Virus record (IMG/VR): IMGVR_UViG_3300027747_002400
Span: 1 to 27,063 of that record
Strand: one strand, 5' to 3'
Origin: a virus
Length of the DNA stretch: 27,063 nt
Shown: piece after piece, positions 1-7,166 of the stretch
Position numbering within the stretch: the stretch's first letter is position 1
Layout of the letters: every line of letters begins with the position of its first letter
Position numbers and translations under genes: made by a program
Notes under the pieces: model-generated
Database searches by the model: none
Seen by the model: the letters and a program-made list of their open reading frames with translations, nothing else
Told to the model about the DNA's origin: nothing

Positions 1-187
1 AGTAATATAACTGACCTAATTTAAATCTACCCGGTCTTAATTCTTCATCTTGTATCGTTCTGGCTATAACAGAAGGATTTCTTAACGCAGAAATTTTTGT
101 CAAAAGCCATTGATATGCTTCTCTTGAGGACATTTTATGTCCTTCCGCTTTTCTTTCTTGCGCCAGTTCCGTTAGTTTAGATGTCAT
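1..187 (-). CDS. Partial conserved T4-like phage protein (3' end outside window)
   Basis: An open frame reads leftwards from an ATG at 187-185 and leaves the window after 62 codons without a stop. It begins MTSKLTELAQERKAEGHKMS and continues with a basic, helical segment ending in RPGRFKLGQLYYF-like sequence. It lies 12 bases downstream of the gp4 stop codon on the same strand, so the two are probably co-transcribed. Genes beside gp4 in T4-like phages often act in head completion or protection of DNA ends (gp2 is next to 50/4 in T4). That role is only a positional guess here; the visible part is too short to assign. No clear Shine-Dalgarno precedes the ATG. The bases ACTAAATA, one mismatch from the late octamer, lie just upstream. 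Confidence 0.7.
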   Translation of the reverse strand, partial: MTSKLTELAQERKAEGHKMSSREAYQWLLTKISALRNPSVIARTIQDEELRPGRFKLGQLYY

Positions 188-199
188 AGAGTTATTTAG

Positions 200-637
200 T
201 TAGATACCAAGGTCTTTTTCTGTTATGATTTTAAATTCCCAACCACGGTCTTTACAATATTCATCGGCAGCTTTCCATTTAGCCTGATTCACAGCGTATG
301 TCTTAATTTCATTTTTATAACTTTCAGTAATGCGCTGTCTAGGCTTAGGCATTTGTGTTTGTGCCAAAGGTTTTATTTCTAAAACCATCGTTTTTGTTTG
401 TCCTGTTTGCGTTTTCATTTGAACAATGATATCAGGAAAGTATCGGTGTGGTCGTTTATCAACAGGACTCATATAAGGAATATGAAATTCTTCAGAACCC
501 CAACTAATGATATTAGGATTATTATCTATCCATGAAAAAACTTTGCTCTCCCAAGAACTACGATAAATGACATTATCCGGGTCACCTTTATATTTTTTAC
601 GATTTTTAACTTTATAGATACCTTGATAGTATTTCAT
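200..637 (-). CDS. gp4: Head completion protein gp4 (T4 gp50/gp4 family)
   Basis: This 145-residue protein matches T4 gp4 in length and along its whole course. It has the N-terminal YYQGIYKVKNRKKYKGDP segment, IYRSSWESK, ISWGSEEFHIPYMSPVD, HRYFPDIIV, LEIKP, and the closing YCKDRGWEFKIITEKDL. The E (SWE), D (FPD) and E-x-K (EIKP) residues are arranged like the acidic and lysine residues of a PD-(D/E)xK-type nuclease core. That is an inference from motif spacing. In T4, gp4 completes DNA-filled heads before tail joining. A good Shine-Dalgarno (AGGAAG on the minus strand) sits just before the ATG. The gene is divergent from the baseplate genes, whereas in T4 gene 4 runs in the same direction as 53 and 5. 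Confidence 0.92.
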   Translation of the reverse strand: MKYYQGIYKVKNRKKYKGDPDNVIYRSSWESKVFSWIDNNPNIISWGSEEFHIPYMSPVDKRPHRYFPDIIVQMKTQTGQTKTMVLEIKPLAQTQMPKPRQRITESYKNEIKTYAVNQAKWKAADEYCKDRGWEFKIITEKDLGI

Positions 638-654
638 GCTCTTCCTTTTTCCAC

Positions 655-662
655 TATAAATA
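655..662 (+). promoter_or_regulatory. T4-type late promoter (TATAAATA) for the baseplate operon
   Basis: The exact octamer TATAAATA lies in the 52-base divergent gap between gp4 and the first plus-strand gene. By the T4 rule that this octamer occupies about -13 to -6, transcription would start near 668. That leaves a leader of roughly 22 bases before the ATG at 690, with a weak Shine-Dalgarno (CGGA near 677-680). It has the right place and orientation to drive the long plus-strand run starting with the tube-cap gene. Confidence 0.75.
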
Positions 663-689
663 CTATGTATATTAACCGGAATAAATTAA

Positions 690-1913
690 ATGCCAACTAC
701 TATTTTTGATGACGGAAGCACATTAACGGAACTCCCGAATGGAACTTTTCGTTCTACAGACGCTACCGATGATGTGAATGTTATACGAGGACCTTTAGCG
801 TCTTTATACACAACACCGAATAATGCTTCGTTAAGATATCCTAGCGATTTAGGTGGTGGCCCACTAGTGGGACCTCCCAATGAAAAAAATCAAAAAAATC
901 ATTGGGTTAATTTTTCAATCAAAGAAATAAGAAAAAATGCTTCTTTTGTAGGTACGAATGGTCAGAGTAATGCTGTGGTTAACTTACCGAGTTTTGGTGA
1001 ATTGGCTACAAACGCAAGCAAGAGCGTTAAAGAATACCGTAAAAGTTATGTAGGTGGTATTGAAAATATTTTTACGGGAGGACTTTCAGGTTTAGTTGAA
1101 GATGGTGCTAGTGAGGCATTGGGCTATATTGGAGGCATTGCAGAGAGTGGTTTAAATTTTGCACCACAATATTCTGAAAATGTAGGTAATATTTCATTGT
1201 ATATGCCCGATACACTTAATGCTACTTACCATGCTAACTTTGAAGAAATGAGTTTGACGAAAGACTTAGGACCAGCACTAACAACATTACGAGCAGTTGA
1301 TAGTATCGCAGGAGCAAAAAAAACACAAAGTATAGGAAACATTATTTCATCAAATCCAGCCGCATTACAAGCGCTTAGTGGTGGTTTAGATACTCTTGGT
1401 AGAGGTATTCCTGGTGTAAATGTAGATAATGCTGTAACTTTATTACAAAGAGCACAAGGTTACGCTTTAAATCCGCAATTGCAAATGGTTTATCGTGGCA
1501 CAGGACTAAGAAGTTTTCAATTAAGTTTTATTTTTACACCAAAGTCAAGTGATGAAGCGCAAAAAGTAAATGAAATTATTGATAAATTTAGATATCATCA
1601 TTCACCTAGTTTGAGTGTTGGTTTAGGAACTTCAAGTAATTTTAATCAAGCAGCAAATTCAACAGAAAATATGTTTTTAGTACCTCCTTCCGTATTCAAT
1701 TTACAATTTGTTATTAATGGTAAAGAAAGTACTGTTCTTCCAAGATATGGCGATTGTGTATTGGAGTCAATAGATATTAACAATGCACCTAACGGATTAG
1801 CAGTATATGATGATGGTGCAATGGTTCAAACACAACTAAATCTTTCTTTTAAAGAAATGGATATTCTCACAAGAGACAAGATGAAATCATTTGAAAACGA
1901 CCAGGCACGATAA
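690..1913 (+). CDS. Baseplate tail tube cap/initiator protein (gp48/gp54-like)
   Basis: The 407-residue protein ends in a domain that looks like the tail-tube-related fold of T4 gp48 and gp54. Around residues 255-310 it reads LNPQLQMVYRG, RSFQLSFIFTPKS, DEAQKVNEIIDKFRYHH, followed by a beta-rich part ending LNLSFKEMDILT. This 'F-x-F-x-F-x-P-x-[SN]-x-x-E-A' style is typical of tube and tube-initiator proteins. The N-terminal half is Gly/Ser/Asn rich, with a possibly helical central stretch. In T4 these proteins sit on the hub and start polymerisation of the inner tube. Choosing gp48 rather than gp54 cannot be settled by eye; length (T4 gp48 is 364 residues) slightly favours gp48. The last base of the stop codon is the first base of the gp53 ATG, suggesting coupled translation. 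Confidence 0.72.
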   Translation: MPTTIFDDGSTLTELPNGTFRSTDATDDVNVIRGPLASLYTTPNNASLRYPSDLGGGPLVGPPNEKNQKNHWVNFSIKEIRKNASFVGTNGQSNAVVNLPSFGELATNASKSVKEYRKSYVGGIENIFTGGLSGLVEDGASEALGYIGGIAESGLNFAPQYSENVGNISLYMPDTLNATYHANFEEMSLTKDLGPALTTLRAVDSIAGAKKTQSIGNIISSNPAALQALSGGLDTLGRGIPGVNVDNAVTLLQRAQGYALNPQLQMVYRGTGLRSFQLSFIFTPKSSDEAQKVNEIIDKFRYHHSPSLSVGLGTSSNFNQAANSTENMFLVPPSVFNLQFVINGKESTVLPRYGDCVLESIDINNAPNGLAVYDDGAMVQTQLNLSFKEMDILTRDKMKSFENDQAR

Positions 1914-2545
1914 TGTTATTCTTCAATTCTTTTCCTAAAATACTAACAACCGATTACAAGGGTAACGGTATCATCATGACAAACATTATGGTGAGAACTC
2001 GTATTCTTTCTACGCTATCACAAAATCCTTTAATATTCTATACATACGGTATACAAGATGGTGATAGACCTGACATTATAGCAACAAAATATTATGGCGA
2101 CCAAGATAGATTTTGGATGATTTTTTATGGTAATCAATTGTATGACCCTTTATGGGATTGGCCATTAAAAACAAATGAATTTTTAAGTTATCTACAAGAC
2201 AAATATGGTTCTGATGCGGCAAATAATAACACATCAGTATTAACATATACACAAAATACAGTATATCAATATACCAAAACAATCATAACACTAGATAACA
2301 CATCAAATAAACAAACAGTTAAAACTATTATCATTGACCAAAATACATATAATACTGCAACACAAGGAGTAACAACAAGTAGTTTTACAAATGGTACAAC
2401 TGTAACACAAACAATATTAATTAATGCACAAAGCATTTATGATTATGAAAATCAACAAAACGAATCCAAAAGAAATATTAATTTAATTAATAAATCTTAC
2501 GCTTCACAACTTGAAAGAGATTTTGCATCTTTAATGAAGAAATAA
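1913..2545 (+). CDS. gp53: Baseplate wedge protein gp53
   Basis: The 210-residue protein follows T4 gp53 (about 196 residues). It starts MLFFNSFPKI, then has TNIMVRTRILSTL, YGIQDGDRPDIIATKYYG, RFWMIFYGNQLYDPLWDWPL, and a C-terminal helix NLINKSYASQLERDFASLMK matching the end of gp53. The central segment, with G-D-x-P-x-x-I-A and the N-x-x-Y-D-P-x-x-x-W motif, is the LysM-like core of the family. The region from about residue 100 to 175 is Thr/Asn/Gln rich and is more variable than the ends. gp53 joins neighbouring wedges to the hub during baseplate assembly. The gene overlaps its upstream neighbour by one base (TAATG). Confidence 0.9.
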   Translation: MLFFNSFPKILTTDYKGNGIIMTNIMVRTRILSTLSQNPLIFYTYGIQDGDRPDIIATKYYGDQDRFWMIFYGNQLYDPLWDWPLKTNEFLSYLQDKYGSDAANNNTSVLTYTQNTVYQYTKTIITLDNTSNKQTVKTIIIDQNTYNTATQGVTTSSFTNGTTVTQTILINAQSIYDYENQQNESKRNINLINKSYASQLERDFASLMKK

Positions 2546-2546
2546 T

Positions 2547-3881
2547 ATGGCAGGCATAAAAAATTCAAAAGACTATTCGTTAGAAACATTAGTCATTCAC
2601 ACCTCTGTTGCTTCTTTTGATTTAAAATTATCTATGGTAGAAATGTCATATGTAGAAGATTTATTTGCAAGCGTTTGTTCAGGATATGTATTAATAGCAG
2701 AAGCATCAGGTTTTATTGAAACTCTAGCACTCAATGGTACCGAATATTTAAGAGTTCGTTTTAGTAAATTTGGTGATGATAGCAATGTAATTGACAAAAT
2801 ATTTCGTGTTTACAAAGTAAGCAAAAGAAAACTTGAAGGCACCACCTACAAAGAATCTTATATAATTAATTTCTGTTCCGATGAACTATTGTTATCAGAG
2901 CAATATAAAATGAGCAAACGATATAGAAATAGTGCAATATCTGATAATATTTACGACATACTCAATAATTATCTTGGTGTACCAAGCACACGAATAGGTA
3001 CCATTGAACCGACTTACGGTCAATATGATTTAATTATACCAACTTTAAAGCCATTTGATGCTATTAATTTTATGTTGAATTATGCACGGCCTAATCCTTC
3101 AAATCCTGGTGCTGATATGTTGTTTTATGAAGATAAAAACGGATTTCAATTAAGGTCATTACAAACATTAATGAAGTTACCTGTTTATCAAGCATATTCT
3201 TATAAACCAAAAAATCTTCAACCAAATAATTTATTATTTGAATTATATAATGTATTATCATACGAAATATTAGATTCTTTTGATACATTAAATGGTATTA
3301 CAAATGGTACTTTTGCGAATCAATTAATTTCTGTAAATCCCTTAACAAGAAAAAGAAAAAAGACTAATTTTGATTACGGAATTTATTTACAAAATTCTCA
3401 ATCTTTAAATCCTTTTCCAATTGTTGATAACTCCACCAATCGTTTTGGTGATGCTGTTAATCAGACACATAAAGCACAATTAAAATTAATCTTTTCAAAT
3501 TTTGACAATATAAATACTGATTATATAGCAAGTGATCCTGGTGCGACACAAGGTGATATCTATGCTGAAACTTTTATACCTTACAGAACGGCACAATTAG
3601 GACTATTAAATTATACCAGAGTTCGCCTAGTAGTTCCTGGTGATTGTAATTTAACTATCGGCCGTATCATTACATTTAATTTAGGTTCAAAACAACCCAA
3701 TAATGCTTCTCTGGATAACTATTATTCAGGTAACTATATAATAACAGGTGTAAAACATATTATTGATATGACAAGTTATAGAACTATTATTGAAATTACA
3801 AAAGATAGTAACCCTTATCCTTATCCTACAAATGATAATGGAAATCCTACTTGGAGTGCAGCAGTTTCAGGATATATTTAA
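2547..3881 (+). CDS. Baseplate hub protein, gp27-like
   Basis: The 444-residue protein resembles T4 gp27 (391 residues) in pattern. An N-terminal beta domain reads LSMVEMSYVEDLFASVCSGY, then LNGTEYLRVRFSKFGDD, IFRVYKVSKRKLEG and SYIINFCSDELLL. A second domain contains the TLKPFDAINFMLNYARP helix and FYEDKNGFQLRSL. The C-terminal part has RLVVPGDCNLTIGRIITFNL and YYSGNYIITGVKHIIDM, parallel to gp27's late beta domain. gp27 trimers form the torus on which gp5 sits and through which DNA passes. The gene directly precedes the gp5 OB-domain gene and overlaps it by one base, as expected for hub and spike partners. In T4 gene 27 lies in a different cluster. The name rests on pattern and position, not on an alignment score. 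Confidence 0.75.
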   Translation: MAGIKNSKDYSLETLVIHTSVASFDLKLSMVEMSYVEDLFASVCSGYVLIAEASGFIETLALNGTEYLRVRFSKFGDDSNVIDKIFRVYKVSKRKLEGTTYKESYIINFCSDELLLSEQYKMSKRYRNSAISDNIYDILNNYLGVPSTRIGTIEPTYGQYDLIIPTLKPFDAINFMLNYARPNPSNPGADMLFYEDKNGFQLRSLQTLMKLPVYQAYSYKPKNLQPNNLLFELYNVLSYEILDSFDTLNGITNGTFANQLISVNPLTRKRKKTNFDYGIYLQNSQSLNPFPIVDNSTNRFGDAVNQTHKAQLKLIFSNFDNINTDYIASDPGATQGDIYAETFIPYRTAQLGLLNYTRVRLVVPGDCNLTIGRIITFNLGSKQPNNASLDNYYSGNYIITGVKHIIDMTSYRTIIEITKDSNPYPYPTNDNGNPTWSAAVSGYI

Positions 3882-4222
3882 TGAAAAGTACAAATAATTT
3901 TAATTTTGCCGGCTTAAATGGATTCATCTGGTGGATGGGACAAATAGAAAATCGTGCAGACCCTTTAGGTATGGGAAGATGTCAAGTGCGTATTTTTGGT
4001 TGGTACGGTGACGAAATTGTTACAGAAGATTTACCTTGGGCTATGCCTATGTACCCAATAAATAATTCAAAGTATTTTGAAGCGCCACCATTATACGATT
4101 GGGTTATTGGTTTTTTTATGGACGGTGAAGCAGCGCAATCTCCTATCATGTTAGGCGTAATACCAGGTATTAAACAAGAAACCGAAGAAACCAATTATCA
4201 AGGAGACAATTATGGCTACTAA
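3881..4222 (+). CDS. gp5: gp5 N-terminal OB-fold protein, stand-alone (baseplate hub collar)
   Basis: I take the ATG at 3881, which overlaps the preceding stop codon by one base; an in-frame ATG 30 bases earlier lies inside the hub gene. The resulting 113 residues match only the N-terminal OB-fold domain of T4 gp5: FIWWMGQIENRADPLGMGRC, VRIFGWYGDEI, LPWAMPMYPIN, WVIGFFMDG and SPIMLGVIPGI. In T4 this domain contacts gp27 and is fused to a lysozyme and then to the beta-helical needle. Here the chain ends right after the OB fold and a short acidic tail (QETEETNYQGDN). No lysozyme domain follows in any nearby gene. The needle is encoded separately at 5051. Confidence 0.88.
   Translation: MKSTNNFNFAGLNGFIWWMGQIENRADPLGMGRCQVRIFGWYGDEIVTEDLPWAMPMYPINNSKYFEAPPLYDWVIGFFMDGEAAQSPIMLGVIPGIKQETEETNYQGDNYGY
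4201..4205 (+). promoter_or_regulatory. Strong Shine-Dalgarno for the helical hub-region gene
   Basis: AGGAG lies 6 bases before the ATG at 4212 and inside the coding sequence of the OB-fold gene. It is one of the best ribosome binding sites in the window. It fixes the start of the downstream gene and shows that the 11-base overlap is real. Confidence 0.7.
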
Positions 4223-5048
4223 TACATTTACATTTGGTGCAGTCGTAACACAATTAACCCCAGCGCCAGGAAACTACGCAAGGTACATTGAACCTTATCC
4301 TCCTAAATCTGCTAATAAAGGTGATAGTATTCAAACTGGTTATTCTACTATTCCACAAACAGCCAGAGGATATATTCAAGGTACAAGTATTGCAATTAGC
4401 AATGCACAGATATTCCATGTTTGCGATCCTAAAGGAATAGTAGCAGTAGAAATTGCTCGTTTAAATTCAACAGTTGCGTCAGCAATACAAAGTGCAAGAA
4501 ATGCAATCGTTGATACTATTTTATCCGATTCACTTTTAGGTCCAGTCTACACATTAGCAAAAGATTTAATTAAAGATGCACTTTCTGCACTTAAATTTAT
4601 TAATAAAGTTTTATACAAACTTAACAAAACAATTCAAGAGGTAAATTCTTTTATTCTTTATGCAAATGGTTTCATTAACCTCATTAAAACTTTACCAGCA
4701 AAAATTGCACAAACTCTACAACAATGTCTTGCACTATTAAAAAGAGCGTTGAAAATTGCGTTGACTGTTAATTTGGGTGATATTGGTTCATTAATACAAC
4801 AAACTACAATTGCAATATCCCAAACAAAAACCGCCGTGAGTGGTATAAAATCAACAGGACAAAATTTAAATAATTTAGCAAAAAATATTTCATCAATACC
4901 TTCTTCACTAGCAACTAATTCAAAGCAAGCCGCTTCTGTTTTATCAGCAAGTGTAAAAAGTTTTTCATCAACAACAAATAGTTTAGTAAGTGTTACGGCA
5001 ACCGGTTCTGGAAACCCTAATCCTTCTGCTGGATACGGGAAACCTTAA
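4212..5048 (+). CDS. Helical baseplate-hub-region protein of unknown function
   Basis: The 278-residue protein lies between the two parts of the split gp5 and overlaps the OB-fold gene by 11 bases. Residues 1-70 are Pro/Gly/Ser rich with GNYARYIEPYPPKS and end in SIAISNAQIFHVCDPKG. Residues about 75-190 are a long run of amphipathic helix and include FINKVLYKLNKTIQEVNSFI and LPAKIAQTLQQCLALLKRAL. The rest is a Ser/Thr/Asn-rich helical tail. There is no signal peptide or convincing membrane segment; the hydrophobic stretches look like coiled-coil faces. It resembles structural proteins I recall beside gp5 in T4-like cyanophages, but I know of no assigned function. It could be a hub component, a chaperone of the spike, or a plug inside the hub. 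Confidence 0.8.
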   Translation: MATNTFTFGAVVTQLTPAPGNYARYIEPYPPKSANKGDSIQTGYSTIPQTARGYIQGTSIAISNAQIFHVCDPKGIVAVEIARLNSTVASAIQSARNAIVDTILSDSLLGPVYTLAKDLIKDALSALKFINKVLYKLNKTIQEVNSFILYANGFINLIKTLPAKIAQTLQQCLALLKRALKIALTVNLGDIGSLIQQTTIAISQTKTAVSGIKSTGQNLNNLAKNISSIPSSLATNSKQAASVLSASVKSFSSTTNSLVSVTATGSGNPNPSAGYGKP

Positions 5049-5050
5049 AA

Positions 5051-5854
5051 ATGGCTGATTTTATATATGATGGTATAGTAACTTCCGCAGCAAATACGCA
5101 GGTTGGTGTTTATCCTTACATTAATGTAAAACAAACAGAATCGGGTCATCAAGATATTTCAGATGATACACCGGGTAATGAATTTAGAAGATGGCAACAC
5201 GGTACAGCAGGCACATATGAACATTGGCATACAGACGGTGGTAGAGATATAGTTGTTCAAGGTAATAATTTTACAGTTATAGTAGGTGATGATAGTGTAG
5301 TTATTCAAGGTGGGTGTAAAGTAGAAATATATGGCAATTCAAGCCTCCATGTATATGGTAATATGTATTCACAAATTGATGGTACTCTTAGTGCTATTGT
5401 TACTGGCGATTCAAGTGTATATTGTGCAGGAGAAACTGATATTACTGCACAAAATGATATTAATATTACTTCAGCGACCGGTGATATTAATTTAAACACA
5501 CAAGATTCAGTAAATATTCAAGGTGATGTAATAATTCAAGGTGCGGTAACTTGTAAATCATTAACTTCACAAGGAAACATTAATTCTAAATCCAAAGTAT
5601 TTGCAACTGTAGGAATAGATACTTTAGGTGGTATTAATGTAGGGTTTTCAACACCAACAGGAACATTCGGTACAATCGTTGCGTCAACTTCGGTCACAGC
5701 ACCACAAATCAATGGTACAGTACAGACATATGGTGGTGTTTTAATGGATCCTCAAGGAGGTGCACCACAAATGAGAGGAGCTTTTGATTCACATTTTCAT
5801 AATGTTTTATCAAAAGATTTTGGAGTCACAGGCGGACCGACTCCATCAATGTAA
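5051..5854 (+). CDS. Central spike needle, gp5 C-terminal beta-helix-like
   Basis: The 267-residue protein reads like the lower part of T4 gp5. Residues about 35-60 (DDTPGNEFRRWQHGTAGTYE, then HWHTDGG) match the lead-in to the needle. From about residue 69 an octapeptide pattern with Gly at the third place repeats: VQGNNFTV, IVGDDSVV, IQGGCKVE, IYGNSSLH, VYGNMYSQ, IDGTLSAI, VTGDSSVY. This is the VxGxxxxx signature of the trimeric beta-helix of gp5C. The helix continues more loosely to about residue 190. Near the C-terminus, SHFHN puts two histidines in an HxH arrangement (residues 248 and 250 of 267), the motif that binds iron at the tips of P2-type spikes. The gene encodes the membrane-piercing tip without any lysozyme. 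Its ATG follows the previous stop by two bases. Confidence 0.85.
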   Translation: MADFIYDGIVTSAANTQVGVYPYINVKQTESGHQDISDDTPGNEFRRWQHGTAGTYEHWHTDGGRDIVVQGNNFTVIVGDDSVVIQGGCKVEIYGNSSLHVYGNMYSQIDGTLSAIVTGDSSVYCAGETDITAQNDINITSATGDINLNTQDSVNIQGDVIIQGAVTCKSLTSQGNINSKSKVFATVGIDTLGGINVGFSTPTGTFGTIVASTSVTAPQINGTVQTYGGVLMDPQGGAPQMRGAFDSHFHNVLSKDFGVTGGPTPSM

Positions 5855-5866
5855 TAGGAAAATATT

Positions 5867-6679
5867 ATGGGAATTTATAGTAGATTAGGACTTAATTTTG
5901 ATACAACTAGGTTTGGTAGCTCGCAAACCTTATCTAGTGACGCTGCAAATTCATTGAATTTAATGGCTTCGGCTGCACCATTAAAAAATTGGCAAAGCGC
6001 AGATTTAGCAGCTGGTCCAGTTTCAAGAACTAATTATTATCAAAATCCAACAGCAAGTAATGTAAACAGTATGATAACCAATACGACAAGTATTTTTACT
6101 AATTCAACATTAGTAGGAGATACGACTACTTCTGGATTAGCTAGTAATTTGGTAATTGAATTAAATAAATTTCTAACGCACACAAACAACCTAGCTGGCG
6201 TAACAGTTTCTACAACATATGGTATACCTTCATTAGAATCAGCGCAAAATATAGGCCAATTAAATATGAATTTATTGGCCAAAACAGATGGTGTATCAAA
6301 TACTGCCGTAATTCTCGGTAGTTTTACTAGTCTTTTTATACCAGATATTTTACAGGCAAATACAATCAAATTAACATTTTATGCTAACGAATACGCTGGT
6401 AGTATTAATTCTTCTATTGATCCTGACACAGGTTTAATAACTTATTCTTCAAATTTAGCACCGGCTGAAATTGCAAATATTCAAAATTATACAATTTCAA
6501 CAAAAAATGTTTTATACAATCAAAGAACTCAAGATTGTACTTTTTTCTTAAATTCATTACAAACATCTCAAGATACTGGTTTTATACAATCTTTCAATAA
6601 TATGGGCGGAACAATGAGTTATCTGGTGAATAATGTTGTAGGAACGCCTAGTTTATTACAAAAATTAAGTTCTTCCTAA
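5867..6679 (+). CDS. Conserved virion protein of unknown function in the baseplate operon
   Basis: The 270-residue protein starts MGIYSRLGLNFDTTRFGSSQ and is rich in Asn, Ser and Thr, with helical segments such as LASNLVIELNKFLTHTNNLA and SAQNIGQLNMNLL. It has no signal peptide and no catalytic motif I recognise. An AGGA Shine-Dalgarno at 5856-5859 supports the start. It is the last gene before a 94-base gap and a new late promoter, so it ends the hub/spike transcription unit. Its position suggests a baseplate or spike-associated structural protein. I cannot name the family. Confidence 0.78.
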   Translation: MGIYSRLGLNFDTTRFGSSQTLSSDAANSLNLMASAAPLKNWQSADLAAGPVSRTNYYQNPTASNVNSMITNTTSIFTNSTLVGDTTTSGLASNLVIELNKFLTHTNNLAGVTVSTTYGIPSLESAQNIGQLNMNLLAKTDGVSNTAVILGSFTSLFIPDILQANTIKLTFYANEYAGSINSSIDPDTGLITYSSNLAPAEIANIQNYTISTKNVLYNQRTQDCTFFLNSLQTSQDTGFIQSFNNMGGTMSYLVNNVVGTPSLLQKLSSS

Positions 6680-6761
6680 AAAATTCAAAATTTTGCGTTC
6701 GGGCCTAAAAATAATTTGACCGCAATCCAAGATTCCGAAAAGCGTTTTCATTCCTAAGCTC

Positions 6762-6769
6762 TATAAATA
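6762..6769 (+). promoter_or_regulatory. Late promoter octamer TATAAATA immediately before gp25
   Basis: The exact octamer begins 12 bases before the gp25 ATG at 6774, at the end of the 94-base gap after the previous gene. If it works as in T4, where the start site is about 6 bases past the octamer, the transcript begins at or within a base or two of the start codon and has no leader. The rest of the gap (6680-6761) holds no open frame and no convincing GC hairpin. AAAATT/AATTTT near 6682-6696 can pair only weakly. Confidence 0.7.
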
Positions 6770-6773
6770 TAGA

Positions 6774-7166
6774 ATGGCAAATTTAAATAACATATACTCC
6801 GACTTAGATTTAACCTTTAATAGGACACCTGTGACTAATGATGTCGCATTAAGCTATGACACGCAGTCGGTGGTTCGTGCAATAAGAAATCTTCTTACTA
6901 CTAGTTATTATGAAAGATTATTTCAACCAGGTATTGGTTCTAATGTAAATCAGTTATTGTTTGAACCTGTTGACCAGATAACTGCTTCTATTTTGGTGAA
7001 TGAAATAAAAACTACAATAAAAAATTATGATCCTAGAGTTTCTATAAATTTTGTTAATGTTTCAGTTTTACCAGATAATAATTCATATTCAGTATCCATT
7101 AGTCTTTTTATTGGAAATAATACAAGCGCAACAAATGTTAATCTAACACTTCAAAGGGCTAGATAA
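6774..7166 (+). CDS. gp25: Baseplate wedge protein gp25 (GPW/gp25 family)
   Basis: The 130-residue protein matches T4 gp25 (132 residues) in length and pattern. It has an N-terminal DLDLTFNRTPVTNDVALSYD, then VVRAIRNLLTTSYYERLFQP, GIGSNVNQLLFEP, and NYDPRVSINFVNVSV, where DPR replaces the usual EPR that binds the core of the wedge bundle. A final beta strand pair follows. gp25 nucleates the wedge core with gp6 and gp53 and links to the sheath. The gene begins a transcription unit at its own late promoter, lacks a clear Shine-Dalgarno, and overlaps gp6 by one base (TAATG). Confidence 0.93.
   Translation: MANLNNIYSDLDLTFNRTPVTNDVALSYDTQSVVRAIRNLLTTSYYERLFQPGIGSNVNQLLFEPVDQITASILVNEIKTTIKNYDPRVSINFVNVSVLPDNNSYSVSISLFIGNNTSATNVNLTLQRAR

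Noticed and set aside
3851-3880. A start 30 bases upstream of the OB-fold gene
   Set aside because: The ten extra residues would lie inside the hub gene; the ATG at 3881 gives the one-base TAATG overlap seen elsewhere and matches the start expected for the domain.
6680-6761. Possible terminator after the 5867 gene
   Set aside because: The only inverted repeat is AT-only (AAAATT/AATTTT) without a GC stem or a following T run.
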